A stretch of 64,000 bases of DNA from Oryzias latipes (GCF_002234675.1 NC_019880.2:16853756-16917755), one strand, 5' to 3'. Counted from the first letter of the stretch, positions 38,101 through 53,100 are shown. Notes: generated by a model from the letters alone, not told the origin. Numbers and translations are program-made.

Positions 38101-41100
38101 AAAAGCTCCTTTTTTAAGTCAGAGCAGTGCCATGGAAACCACGAGGACCAAAGCTTGCTTTCTAAAGGAGCTAGAAAATTCATCTCTGTGTAGAGCTGTC
38201 CAGGACAGACTATTATCAATTTAAACTTTTTAAACAATTTTCATTTCCCTTCATTCAGGTATATCTTAATCGACAATAACAGCCTTTTTTGTTGACATTT
38301 TCTCAAGGTTTTTGAAGCTTTGCACAGTTTGGCTATTTTCTTTCAGACAAAGTATTTCAGACAGATTGGATTGTGGTTTTATCTTCGAATTTCTGTCAAA
38401 TGAGACTTATCCACTCATATTTTAGTTCCTCTAAAATATTGAATTAATACCCTCTGGGTAGGGCTGCACGATATGAGGAAAACTTGCGATATGCGATATT
38501 AGTGATCAATATTGCGATAACGATAAATTTGCGGTAAATAAACAAATAGAAAAATAAACAAAAACATCATTCCCATTTCATTGCAACAGTTTAAAAATTA
38601 TACTCCAAATGACCCTCATCGACATGGGGGACAAACGTCAGGGTGGCTAACCCTGGTCCTCAAGAGCCTCAACCCTGTCTGTTTTCCAATTCTCCCTAGA
38701 CTGCTCGATAATGATAACCAAAATCAGGTGTGTTCAGTCAATCAGGATGTGAAATCACTTGAGTCAGCCAATCAACAGCAAGCTGGTTAAGGAGAGCTGG
38801 AAAACAGGCAGGGTTGAGGCTCTTCAGGACCAGGGTTAACATAATAGGCCTCCATCTGATTGGTGAACAATGGGAAGGCGTCCATCTGATTGGTCAAAGC
38901 ATAAAGGGATTTATTTGATTCGTTAAATGCTTCAAGCTGCTAGAAGATTGTTTTAACACATTTTGGGTTTGCGATTTATTGCGATATTCGCAGTCTTTTG
39001 CGATATGCATATTGCAGAGCTGGATATTGCGATAACGATAAATTTGCGGTATATTGTGCAGGCCTACCTCTGGGTGTTCTTTAAAACAATAAGGTGTTTT
39101 TCTCTAATTGGAAAATCAATAGTGCAGTCTATTTTCTGCAGACACGTGTTAGTGCTGCAGTCAGCATCCCATGAGGGACAAAGATGAATGATTTGTTTCT
39201 CTGTTGGCAGGGTAGCAAGTCTTTAGCTGTTATGTTTTTTTTTTTTTTTTTTGTGGCCTGTTAATTTGAATAGGCAGCAACTGGCCTGCTCTCTCTTTTG
39301 TGTCTGAATGACTCTCTGGCAATAGGTCTACTCAATACAGCATTGTGTATCTGTATATGTTGATTTCTAGAACATATACAAAATTTATTTCCATGATGCC
39401 GCATTTTACAGTTCACAGATGTCATAACAATTAATATAGGAAAACTTGTATTTAAGGTTGAAAATGGTAAAAAAAAAATCAAATGTTTTGAAAGTATGTT
39501 AAAAGACATACTTAAGATTAAAGACATACTTAAGATTAAATTAAGATTCTAAATATTTGCACAGGAGCAGATGTGTGTCATTTTACGGAATAATTTGAAC
39601 AATGAAATCTGCTCCAATAGTATTCTGTCAATTTTTTTTTAGATAAGACTGATTAATGAAAAAACAGCTGGCAATTTATAAAGTATTTTATTTATTACTG
39701 TGTGGAGTGGGAAAATGTGACCATTCAGATAGATGTGAACCACTGACTTTATAAGAGAACTGAACCAGAAAATGTGACATCACTCATAGAAAATGGCTTA
39801 TTTCCGGCTCCAACTAAATGAAGTGAATTCAGTCTGCATTTTTCTGCAAAACGGGCGCCGTGATTTGGAGTCAGGCGACGTCAGTAAGCAGTGATTGGTT
39901 CAAGTTGGTCTGAGTTAATGTTTCTATGTTATCTCCTGTCACCAATCAGGAACAAGCCTGTTGGCAATCCACACCCCTTCCATTGAAAGCGGGCTCGGAA
40001 GAATCTGTCAATCAAACCTTTCAAACGTTTAAGGTGGGGGCCAGAGGGCACCTCATGCTTTTATTGAGGCATCTGATTGGCCAGTTTATAACTTGAGAAA
40101 CTGGCACAAAAAAATATAGAATTAGCAAGACCATGTTAAAATAGTTAGGAGATCAAGAATGGTTATTCTGACAATTAGAATGATCGAGTAACAGCTGTTG
40201 ATTTCTCAAAAAAAGTCAATGGCTATATCTGAATTCCCACCCTAACCCCTATATAGTGCGCTTGCCATTTTGTAGTGCTGTCCAAATCTACAATTCCCAA
40301 ATCGAGTGTCCTTGAAGTCTCTGTGAAAAACCAGTGTGCATCAATGTTTACTAAATCAGCAAATACAGACCACAATGCATTGCATCAGAACAATTTTTGC
40401 CAAAGATATATATTTAAATGTATTTTTTAAATAAATCATCAATTCTTTTATCTTCAGAAGACAGTAGACTCAAAAAAAATCATCGCAAAACGCTCATATT
40501 ATATTTTAACTTTGTGAAATCGATGACATAATATCCAGCGTTTTAAAAAAAGTAGTGAACATGGTGTCCGAATTGCTTTTAAAGTTCAGGGCACTACATA
40601 GTGCCGCACTAAATAGTTTTTTTAGTAGTTGGGGGTAGGGTAGGAATTGTGACACAACCTATTGGATTTTGGCATTTTGGAGCCAGCAGGTATTTCCTAT
40701 GTGGAACATAAAGGGGAGTCACTCAGTTCAGTTTTCATATATAGTCAATGGTGTGAATACATCAGAATTTGTAGTTTTTTGTAAATGTTTAAGCTTTTTT
40801 TTTAAAAAAATTCTTTAATTTACATTGCATAAAACCTGTTCACTTATCTGTAGTTTTGTGGGGGGGAAATGAGCAAGACTGGTACTCAGTCTTCTTTACT
40901 GGTTTTTATTAGGACAACCAGAACACCATTAAATAACTCTTAGACTTGCAGGCTTAAAGTGTTATGGCAGAAATTCTATTAAACTTGACAAAAGTCCAGA
41001 CACAACTCAACATACAATATGTAAATAACCTGATATGATTGTTCTTTTATTAGAATATCTAAATTTCTATGTAATTAAGCAATCTGGTTAAATCTGTGAC

Positions 41101-44100
41101 CAGCTCTCTTACCAAGAAAACTGTAACTATGAACTAAAGATACCCAGATTATCTTAATTGGGAAAATGTAAGTCATTGTCCTCTGTTTAATTTATTAACA
41201 AGGAGTCAGATGAGAAAGATGTTGTAGACTAATAGGAGGAAGTAGGCTGTGGGCTCTTTCTTTTACTTGAATATGTGTTAAATTTAGGTGTTCATTTTGC
41301 TACTTTTAACATCAACTAAAGTGCAGTTACAGGTTATTGAGGTTAGTCACTTAATGGTTGTTTTGTTAGCCTGTCATGTTTAAGTTTCCACTGGGGCTTG
41401 TGTGATATAATTAACATCATCATCCTTAAAAATGAACCTACCATTTGAATACTGGTTTTAAAACGAATAAAACATTACTCGGTCTATTAAAAAATTCATG
41501 CCAAAGCAGCAGAACTTGCATGTGTCAAAAATTTCCTATCCAACTCAAGTGAATCACTGCCTCTTTTAATCAGTTTGTAAGTGTAAGCATAAGTCTTCCC
41601 TTGGCAGGACATATTTTTTACGCCCAGAAAAACCTGGAACGGTGGCTGGATTCTTGAGTTAACTCACAAACCATCTGGTTTGACAGTTAAAATGAAAATG
41701 CAAGTACAATGTGAATAAACAGACTTCAGTATACAGCTCTTGAGTTTTGTTTTTAATCTGCATTTTTATCATTTTTGTTTTGTTACAGTCTTACCGGTAG
41801 TCATTTCTTTTACTGAGCAATCACGTTGTGGTTTAAATCCAGTTGATGAAAATACAATATTAAACACTTAATAACTTGCAGTTTTGTAAATATTCTTAGG
41901 CATTTTGTTCCCAGTTACTATAGAGGCTACAGTAATCTGCCAACAAAACAGAAAATAAAATGTAGAGAAAGAAGTAGTTACTACATTATCTGGCATATTG
42001 AAACGTCCTTATAGTGTACAGGGCTCCAGACTGCGACCATTTGCTCGCATTTTGCGACCAAAATTTGAGACTGTGCGACTGAATTTTACATCCAGTCGCA
42101 CATGCGCGACCAGTAAATTTGCCTCCCCCAACCTCCGTATTTTTTTATTCATTAAACGTGGAAGCGGCCCGTCAATGATCAATGAAATGAGCAATGAAAT
42201 CATCAATGAGACACGAGCCAACACGCACGCAGACAGACACACACACACTCGTGAGACTGGAGCACACGCGAGCGCACACTCGCATGTCATTGAGTGATGC
42301 CTGAGGCGGCCAATGCGTGTGAGAAGAATAGGGAAAGTCACTGCAAGTGGCTAAAATATGTGGAGGGGCGGGGCCTAGAGATAATCGAGTGCGCGTTAAC
42401 GTCTGTGGGAAGGAAACGGAGACAAATCATCACAACCTGATATGTGCGTCTGAGCTATGAACAGCTAGCGAACTATTGATTCGTTCTTTCGACCTGCGGC
42501 TAGTATACCAGTGCCAGAGTGTACAGCAGGGGTCTCAAACTCGCGAAGCAAACCACGGCTCTCATGCACGGCTGTAACGACAGCACACCGCTCCCGCGGG
42601 AGATGGTCAGCTGAGGAGCATAAATGTCCCACACCTACATGCGTGACAGCTAACGGGGCTCGAACATAAACACGTGTGAGCGACAACACGATTTAGTCTT
42701 AGACGCACTTAAAACACGTGTGGAAAATGCAACGATAGACGTGTTTAAGATGAACCAGCGCCCGGGGGGGGGGGGGGCATGAAGGCGAAGCTGCAACAGG
42801 AAGTTGGAGTTGTCCTTAACATTCAATTTAATAATTATGCCTCTCCCCCTAAGTACGATCTGTGATATTACATCTTTTATAATTATTTCAATGTTTTGTG
42901 ATGTATGTAGCCTTTTTTTAATCAGTTGGTATTTTAAATTATTTTAATTGATCAGTGAACTACAAAAACCCATCAGGACGCATGTCCCATAATGCATTGT
43001 TTTGTAGTCTGTAGGGCAGCTTTCAGTCAGTTCAGTACTAAATTTCCAGCTGTGTTTGGTCAGGTTGGGGTCTTGCTTCCGCCCCTTTCTGGTGATATTT
43101 TGGTTTTGATTGACAGGTGATGTTAGAGCAAAAACAAAAATATGTCTCACACCAGGTGATCTGTGCAGCGTTACGTCCATCTGGGTGATCTCAAATTATT
43201 GTGCATCTTGGCTGCACCTATTTGGTTTCGCCAACATGAATTTCCATCCCCTAATGTTTACATACATTTAAGTATTGTTCTTAACTGTGAAATGACCGAA
43301 AGGTTATTACGGTAATCACTTGTTACTAAAAACTTTTTTTATTCTAAATTTATGGTATATTGTTTACTATTTTTTTTTTGTCATGACAGCGATGCTGCTG
43401 TCAGTTTACCTTCTTGTTGCATCTTCAAAAGTGCAGAATAAAATCTGACACTGAATTTGAAAAAGCAGATTGTAATTTTTGCATCTATAATTAAAGTATT
43501 TATTTACTTTATTTATTTTATTTAGTGTATTTATAATACAGTGGAAATTAGAAGATCTGGTTTGCATGTTGATTTACGGTATGCGCCCCTAAATTTTCAG
43601 GTTGTGCCCCTAAAATTTTCATTCAGGGGCCACAGTGCTCCTAGTGAAAAAAGTTAGTCTGGAGCCCTGGTGTAGGGTGGAAGCATACGTGTAAATTCTG
43701 TTCCTGGATAATTTATAGTACAACTTCTGCCCCATCGGGGCTTAAATGTTCCGCCCATGTGTGTCCCTTCATAGCGTGTAAAACAGTTGCCAAACCAAGG
43801 AGGAGGGGATGTTTGGTGATTTTGTAAGCAGAAAAGCAAAATAACAGACAGGTTAGTGGAGCAAATAACAGTAAGTATTTGTCAGTCACTGATTCTGCTA
43901 GTTGTTTGACTTAAAGGTTAAAGAGGTGTGTAATGTTATCATAGTACACTTCAACTGTGCGAGAGAGAGAATGGAGAAAAGAATCCAGGAGAATGTAATT
44001 ATGCAGAATAAGTATTTGGTCAATAACAAAAGTTCTCAATAATTTGTAATGTAATCCCAGTTGTCAATGTCAGATATCAAAGTTTTCCTGTATGTCTTTA

Positions 44101-47100
44101 GCAGGTATGCTCACACTTTTATGGTCTTCTCAAGAGCTGTGATGTTTTGGGACAACATGAATATTCAACTTCCTTCCCAATTTCTCTAGTGGATTGAGGC
44201 CATCTAGAACCTCCAAATACTTTTTATGTAGCCATTCCTTTGATGCCCAGGCAATGTGTTTGGGATCATTGTTCTCTCCATACTTGGCCCCATTCATGCT
44301 TGCCTTAATTCGGATGCATCATCCTGTCGTCTTTGCAGAAAAGCAACCCAAAATCATGATGTTTCCACCTCCATGGTTCGCTATGGGGTGTAGTATCCTT
44401 GGGTTTTCAACTCAAACACGGCAAGTGGCGTTTATTCCAAAAAGTTCCATCACATTTCCACAAGTCTGGAAATGTGCTGGTTTAAAGTCCCTCCAGTCAT
44501 CTTTTGATCTATCGTAAAAACATTCCCAGTGGTCTTTTAATTATGATCATAAGTTTTTAGGCAAAATAAAATAAAAAAAACTGTAATTTTCAAGGGTATA
44601 GTTTCTGCAGCACTGCAGGAGTTCTTCTGAAATTCGTATCTGAGTTGTGGATTGGACTTTAGGCATGGAGTAGACTTAAGTAAGACTGAGCCAATTTCCC
44701 ATCATGCCTCTGTATACACTTTCTTCTGGTAGCTTACAGCCCCTCCCAAAAACAATACTATTCAGACTATTTCAGTTAAATCCTTAAAAACACAATATAA
44801 TTTACAGCTCAATTCATCAGGTATTTTTGTAGTACCTATCTTCTTTTTCTTATGGTAAATATTGTCAACTGACTTTAAGTTTCAAATTTCCAACTAGTAA
44901 ATTGTTGGTATAAAGCCGACTATTTGCTCTTTAACAAATTGTCCTTCAGATTATTACTAGCTTGGTATGACAGGAAATGTAAATAGTTTGTTGTATTTAA
45001 TTTAAACATTTCTATAAATAATTAGGTTGATGCATATATGGGATTGACCATGTAAATGAATGCTTCTGATGTGACAGTGAAGCACAGGAGCTTTCTGTCT
45101 GGATGAAAGTGTCGAGGTTTTCATCGGTGATGTCAGCCTGACTCAGAGCCCCACCAAGAACTTTATGGTGTTTCCATGTTCCGACAGAAATGGATTCTTT
45201 TGAACATTCATCTCCCTGACTGTGGCCAGGGCGAGACGACCACTACCAGAGTCTGAAGAAGTTGACTGTTCATTCACTTAATGGGATTGGTACCAAGCGT
45301 TAAGAAGTTTTGGCCAGTCTGGTCATAGTTCTTAGCATTGAGTATCTTAAAAACAAAACAAGCAAAGGCAAACAGCTCATTGTTGACTCGCTTGGAGACA
45401 GTTGGTAAAATCACAATTCATTAGGTCATCTTCAGTAATGAAAATGTATTATACTGTCCCTGTTTTTGTGGTTTTCAGTCATCTCTGACCTCCATTTTGT
45501 TCTTTAATATTAACCAGGTTGGAAGTAGGTTAATATTTCCCAACATAGTCAATTTGATCCCCAACTCTGTCTCCCCTACTACAAGTGTCTGTTACCATGG
45601 CTGCAGCTAAAAAAGCAGACCTTCCTGCTGTGTGTCAGAGCTGGAGTGGAAAGAAGAGCTCCAGCTTTTCCAGCATCGTCAGTCCCTTATTCGGTCAAGT
45701 GTGATGTGAACTTTCTGAGTGGTCCACCCAATTTAGAAAATGAAGTATGTTAGGGAGGGGAAGGCACAAGTTTCCATGTTGCTAAAAATAGTTCAGAAGC
45801 AGGGAGTCTGAGAGGACCGTGCCTGGCAAGAACAGGATCTATTGTCCCTAGTGGAACCGTTGTGTCACATTGCTCGGCTAGAAAAGAAAAGGTCAGCTTT
45901 TTTAGGACTCCTTGGAGTGATAAGAGAAACGTCTAACAGGTTTTGCTTGTAAAAAAAAATCATGGAACTTGGGACAAAGTCAGTTTATGTCATACGTCAT
46001 AAAAATGGCAGTATTTTCTCAAAGTAAATATACAGGAAAGTACCTGACATAAAAGAGCCTTTACATGTATTGTTTCTTCTTGGTTTACAAGTTTTTTTGG
46101 GTCATCTACCGGTACTTATTAAAAAAATCTCTAAAACATTCCATGCTGTTCTGATAAATGAGAAGTGCTTTTCGTCCCCCCTTAAACCTTTCACTTATTC
46201 ATATAATATGCTCAGGTGTAACGACTTCAATGAAAAAGCCCAAAGCAGACTGTTTTTTATAAGAACATTGATAACAGTAGGGCAGAACTTGAATGTTGGC
46301 CGGCGTCAGCAGTTACAACATTCACAGCTCATATTCATGCTGCTGGCAGCACGGACACGGGACGGAGGGCAAGGGAGTCCATTGGCTTATGTGGCTGTTA
46401 AACGTTTATGTAGCACTTCTCATTGGAATGTTTGAATCAAGACAAGAAATGCTGAATAAACAGGGAAATAATGTGAATACCAATATGGTGTATAGCAGAA
46501 ACTGCCATCATGAAAAGATTTGTATGCTTTCTGATTTATCACCCAACTTTTAGATGAAGGAAGTCACAGAGGAAGCGATTAAAGTCCTGACTTAATTGAG
46601 TTGAAAAGAGGATGGATGTGTTTGACCCAATCCCATTGTACTATTGTTGGTTCTGAGTGTTCTGAACGCCAACTCCTAGATAACGTCTGACTTGTGCCAT
46701 GACTCACAACTTCCACTGCAGCTGTGTGTGCCTGGTGTCTGCTAGCTTCCCCTCCACTGAGCCTAAATAAAGCCTGTTAGCAATAGTCAACTGTTCCAGT
46801 TGCTTGTGGATCAGATGTTAATATGCCCAATTGAAACACAGGGTATGGATAAAGCTGAGTCAAAGATTGTGTAAGTGTTAGTCACTTGTAATGTTCCCAA
46901 ATCCTTTTGGGGTAAAGTGGTATCGAAATATTTAGCCCTTTTTATTTTTGCATGATTGAACACTTGTGTTTTTGTACTTTGGTTCCTGAAAAAGGCACAC
47001 ATTTTGCACTGACTTTCTTTATGTCAAAGATCTGGTAAAACGGTTTTCCTGTTGTTACTTTTCTTGCAATGAGGTGTTATTTCCTAGACCATGCAACTGG

Positions 47101-50100
47101 TGACGTGAACAAGACTCAACAAACAAAACACTCTTTGTGGTGTTCCTTTATATGAGGTTCTCCAGATGCCTCAATCCTGAATGTCACGCAGTAGAAGTGG
47201 AAATCCAAAGCATGGTGTTTGGATATGTAGTTTTCTTTTTTGTCAGAGATGATATGTTTAATATAATACAAGAAAATATAGAAGATATCTATATTTATGG
47301 TGTTTGAATACTTCAGAAGTTCCTAAATATCCTCAAGGTTATAATTTTTTTTAAATATTTAATATATAATTTATAATTGAATCCCAACAAAGCTGCAGTT
47401 TTTATGCAGTTTATTTATTTTTCTCTCATTAAAAATACTATTTTAATGAATAATATAGGCTTAATTATTTTAAAGTGCAGCCTCTGTTTGTTACAGCAGG
47501 TACATTGTACAATAAAAATGCTGCATCTCTTAAACTAAACAAAGCAGCCTCTTCGTCGGGAATAACAGGACATTTCTGGAATAGTTGCTCCCTCCTCTCC
47601 AAATGACCAGCCCCACCCAACTCCATGCTGGGGCCCCACGATAGGGGTGGAGGGATGAAGCAGGAAGAGGGGGAAGAGGAAATGAGCAATATGCCACAGA
47701 GTAATATACCACTGACACTTTCTCCTGTTCCTCTTCCTTTCTCCTAAAGCATCAATTACCTTTTGTTGTCCTGTTAGTAATATTCAAATTCCCTCATTTC
47801 CTCCTTGACTTCCTTGAAGACTTTTTTTCCTTTTACACGTATGTGTCGGTGCAAAGGTTTGCCTTATTAGAGTCTCCCTCTGAAAGTTTCAGTTTTTCTG
47901 CAGATTTCTTTAGAGATCCTATTTATTCTGCTTGTGGTTCTTGTTGCTCATTGTTGACACAGCTTAGAAGAACTTAACTTTCAAAACAGAAAGTTATTTG
48001 ACTTCCAAATTAAATTTAGTTTGGTGCTTTGCATTTTTTCTGCATGCCAAGTAAGACTCTAATTTTGATGGTTCACCTGCACTGCTGAGGAAAGAGGAGC
48101 TTGCACTATTGAGAGTGCAAGCTCCTCTTTCCTTGTCATATGTTTTGGTCATTGCCATGGAAACAGTTGCTGTGCAGCCTTACCAACCTTAATCCAAACC
48201 TGAAAGCTTCTCTGTTGGTGTTTTGCTTTAGGGTAATCATCCCATTGATGGTTTTCTGATTCCAGAAGGATTGCCTAGTGCTTTTTACAGTCTGTTGACT
48301 GCAAACCACAGTTCCCCTGAAGCTTCATTCCAGTTTTGAGTCCTATAATATAAAAATAGACTCTTATTCAAAGAACAATAGCAGTGTGGACCAATGAAGA
48401 CACTGATTCAAAGGGCCGAAGAGAGCGGGGACAGTACAATGAGAGCCGACTGACAGATCAAACGGAGCCATCTCACTTGGTGTCACTCAGAGGACAGACA
48501 GAGCAGCCTGTTAGTCCACACGAGCACTCATGAACAAGGTCCTTCATTGAAGAGGAATCACAGCCTGCGACTTTCATACACAAATGTTTATCACAACATC
48601 TTAACATCGTTGTAGTCAGTGTCGTCTGTGAACTGTGTTGAATGAGAACAACACCCCTGCTACAATTGAGAATTGTATTTTTTCCCATTGAAGAAAGCAA
48701 CTTTAGTCTTCAGTGTTTGAAGAGTTCAGAACGTGGATGAAATGACTTCAGTGAAGACAGATTAAACTGTTTTACAGAGTCTCTGCACTTAGTCATTTTT
48801 TTTACATTTTGTTTAAAGAAATAAGAAGTTATTTAAAAAGAAAAGCAAAGTTCCACAGAATGAAAGATTTAATTTGCTAAAATACAAATATTACAGATTA
48901 CTAAGATAGTATAATATAGTAGACTTTGATTATCCAGGTGTACAGATACAGACTCTTTCCTCTGTCAGTGATGAATGTCGGTTTCAGTACTCATACTTTT
49001 TTTTGCACAATAAAGCTGCTTATATACAAATTATTTATTGTTATGATGATAAACACATGCAATTAGATCCTATATGGACATTTTACAATAGTAAAGTTCT
49101 CATCATATGTGTAATATACTCAAACATAAGTGTGGAGTGAGTTGTCTTTACTGGATAATCTACAATATTTAGTCAAAAATAAAGCTTACTCTAATTTTTG
49201 TGTGTTTTTCTCAAAATCTGATATGGTTTCAGTGAAAAAAGATAGGTTGTGTTTGAGAAAAATGAAAGTTAAGGTTTGTATGCGTAAACCAATCAGATGT
49301 TTTCCTTGTGCTGTGATGTGAACGGCAGATGCTGCATTGTTGATTCTGCTGTTGAGAGGATCAAGAACTTATTCAAAGGACTGAAAAGCCTGGAAAGCAA
49401 AGGACAAAGAGATGAATTGCTGCAGGGAGAACAGGAAATGTCTTTGACAGTCTGTTGCTCCCCAACGTCCGTTTGTGTTGAAAGGGCAGGAGAAATATGG
49501 TTTCGCATTTTTGTGTTTGCTGTGAAAAATGAAAACGTTTTTGTAGTTTTGTTCATTTACCAACAGCTAGTGTTGTTCATGCGTACTAAATTAAAATGTA
49601 ATTGTATTTGTTTATTTTCCCTTTAGCGTCTTGTTTTTCTTAAAGACCAGCATGTTGTGTTATTTTTCAGATGATGGAGGATATATATAAAGAAAATTAA
49701 GCTCAAAATTACATTTCTGAGTATTTCTCTATTCAAAATGTTGTGAATCGGGAGCAGACGAAAAAATGCTGTTTGGAAAAGAGCCTAATTATGACGTAGA
49801 AAATACACGGAGCGGGTCACCAGCTCTGAGCTCTCAGCAACAGGGAGGGGAAGAGGGCGGGGTCTGTGGCAACAGTCCCGCCCACAACTCAGAGGTGAAT
49901 TTCTAGTGAACTGCTGCTGCTATGCAGAAGCTATATCCTAGAACATTAGACAGGTTTTTTGATTTTGGCTAATAATGGCATAATCAAAATTATCCACTGG
50001 GAATGTTTGAAAATGGATCAAAAGAGGATTGAATCAGATTGGGACTTTAGCTGTTTTCTTCAGAAGCATAAGCAGATCCGTTTAAGCCTGTCAGACAAGA

Positions 50101-53100
50101 TTTTGGATTTTCCACGTTCTCCTTTCTACTTAAACACTTCTCAAAGATCCATTCTCTAAAACAGACCTTTTTTAATTCTTGTGTACTTTTGAACTACCAG
50201 GGTATATTCCTTGTGATGTTAGTTTACATATGTGTAGTTTTGAGCAAAAAAACTCATCATGCATGTATGTTGTAATGTCAGCTCTTTAGTTAACCCGCTC
50301 CCTTTGTTGTTTTCATTTTAGGCTGGAAGCGATGGCGAGAGCATCGGGAACTGCCCCTTCTCTCAGAGGCTCTTCATGATATTGTGGCTGAAAGGAGTCG
50401 TCTTCAATGTTACTACAGTGGACCTTAAGAGGCGAGGCTTTGTGTTTTGAATATCTAGTTTTCTCTCCATGTTTTCTAACAATCTGCTTGTTGACTTACA
50501 AACTGCTTTTTTAAAATCAGAAATCAGTTTCTCCCTCCTCACTCTGCCAGTGATGCTAGGCGTTTCCACAACAATTGTAGCTACTTTGATGCAGCCCCAC
50601 CTCTGGCACGCTCCCTGCTTCCCTTTGGTTTTCCCATGACCCCATCCTAGACCAAAGAACAGCAGAGAAAAATAAACACCAGTCTGGAGGAATTATTTGA
50701 AGTCTTTTAAGTAAACAGACTCTTTCCACTTATGTTTAGTCTGTTTTATTCTTTGTTTCAATTCTGATAAGAAAAAATCATCTTCTGAAGATTGACTTTA
50801 GGAAAAAAAATGTTGTTTTGTGTGAACTTACAGAAATCCAAACATGTGATTTATCTTTATTAAGTCTCTAACATAGCCAGTGCTGCATTCAGCCACCCTT
50901 CTCTATATTCAGAGGGATGTCTGTGGTCTTTTCTGTGTGTTTTTACTCAGACAGAAGATTCCTCTTGCCTCATTGTAAATGCCTCATACATTTAGCAGTA
51001 AGCCTACATGCTTTATGACTGGGCGTCTCCTCTATTGCTACGTTAAGAGGAAAGAAAACATCAGATCTTCCTGATAATCTTTTTTTTTCTTAGAAAGTTT
51101 GGATGAAGAAATCAAAAACGCTTTGTCTTTTATTTCTGTGTCCCTGAAAGACAAGTCAAGAAACCTTTATTTATTCCCTGTCATTTGCTGCATCTTTATC
51201 TAGTCAATATGGTTATCTGTGTGGCAAAAGAAGATGTGTGTTTGCTGCATTTATGGCTTTAATCAGAAGAGCGGTAGATGTTGTATAACCTGGTCCTGTG
51301 GCATGACATGTACCGGAGAACCAGGGCTCACCGTTTGAAGTTTGGGGATTTTCTTTCCTGTTTTTCCAGGGCCACTAAAATATTTTGCTACCGAGTCTCA
51401 ATCCACTCTACCCACTCATTGGTTTATCACTCAGACTGTAACACTTCCCTTCACATGCCAAAGGGTTGAAGTCATTTCCTCCTGCTGGTGTCCTTAAATG
51501 GCAGCCCCAGAATTCAGCCATCTCCTTCCAACACTAGCTGTTGCTGCTACTCATAATGCACCATTAATGCTTAACTGCTGTCGGAGCATTGCCTTTTTTT
51601 TAAGGCTTGCTTGCTAAATTTGAGTACTCAGTTGTGTTGGCACCCCTCATTCAACACATGCTAATTTCAGTTTGCGCTGCAGCCTCATCTGCCTGCCATC
51701 TGGCACCGAATGTGCCGGTTTGAAGGCTGCAGAAAGGAGACACAAACACAGTTATAAACACAGCACCTGTTCCCGTAGAAGGAGAAACCCTGGATGACTC
51801 AGGAAAAGTGGATTACACAGTTGTGACCCTACATATGTGCAGCAGGGCCAGACTAACACTGTTCTGTGCCCCAGGCCATGGCAAATGAAGACCCCGCTTC
51901 ATCCCAAAGAGACAACTCAAAAAGGGAAAAAAAGGATCAATAAGTAAACGTTGACCAGAAAGTATCTGAAAGCTTCTCTTCTTTTTGGTGTACTAATATT
52001 TATACTTTTATACTACTTTTCAGTGTTTAGTTTGCGTCTTTCCCTAGAAAGGATTAAAACTGGAGCATAACGTTTGGTGCTTACAAAAGCTTAATTTTAG
52101 TGCTGTTTACTTTTAACCAGATAGACAGGACAGTATCTGGAACATTTAACTAACTAAATATATGTTTTAGTTTACTTTACAATAAAAATATGTTTTATTT
52201 TATTTTTTTATGTCCTGCAATCTTACTCTTACTCTAAATGCTTAACTGTCCTGAAGTTTTTTTGCTCTTTTATTTGATTTGTTATGGATTTCATACCTTT
52301 GTTTAATAAACCTTTATCTTTACTTCACACTCAAATGTATAGACTTCCTTAGGACTACAGTTTAAATCCATCTGAGTTACTTCTTGTGGCCCTTTTGTTG
52401 CACCTCTCTAGATAAGCTGCTATGCATTTGCTGGATCTTTATGATGTATGTCTGTGTTTATGGGTAAACTAATATCCAATCATCCTAACAGGAAGCCTGC
52501 AGACCTCCAGAACCTGGCTCCTGGCACACACCCGCCCTTCATCACCTTTAACGGTGAGGTCAAAACTGATGTCAACAAGATTGAGGAGTTTCTTGAAGAT
52601 GTCCTCTGCCCACCCAAGTAAGTACCTTCTGATCAATGTGATGATGACTTCCAACAGCTGTTCACCAAAGACGAGACATTTAAAAACATCATGTCTGGTG
52701 AGGCTGAGGTTTCTTGAATCACTTCAAAGCCAAAGTCTCTAAGGTTACTCAGGAATATATTTCTTTAATCCTAAAATGTTTTTTTTTTCTTTGCAAACCA
52801 TTTTGACAATGACTCTAAACACGTGCAAACGTTAATGCAAACACACTACCGTCACTGTGTTCAGTTTGCTTTTGGATGATAACCAACCAGAGGAGTAAAG
52901 CTTCGAATTTGTTTAAATAAATGTCAGCTGTATGGATCGGACTTCCTTTTCTCTCCTTTAAACTAAAGAACGCCAGAATTTTCAAATGGCAACTTTTATT
53001 TCTACAGCATGAATTGTTTCCTCTCATTTGTGTTATTTTTTTCAGGTTTATTAAACTTGGTGCAAGACACCCCGAGTCAAACACCGCCGGTATGGACATC

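Noticed and set aside
42009-42341. Open frames with Cys/Ala/Arg-rich or His-rich products
   Set aside because: They arise from the CA-rich interior and end of a DNA transposon.
46070-46435. 121-residue open frame in clic4 intron 1
   Set aside because: No recognisable motif, no splice context, and codon use resembles AT-rich intron DNA.
48088-48133. Interpretation as a conventional pre-miRNA
   Set aside because: The stem is perfectly paired and the loop very short, unlike typical metazoan precursors, and I recognise no known miRNA seed; kept only as a structural finding.
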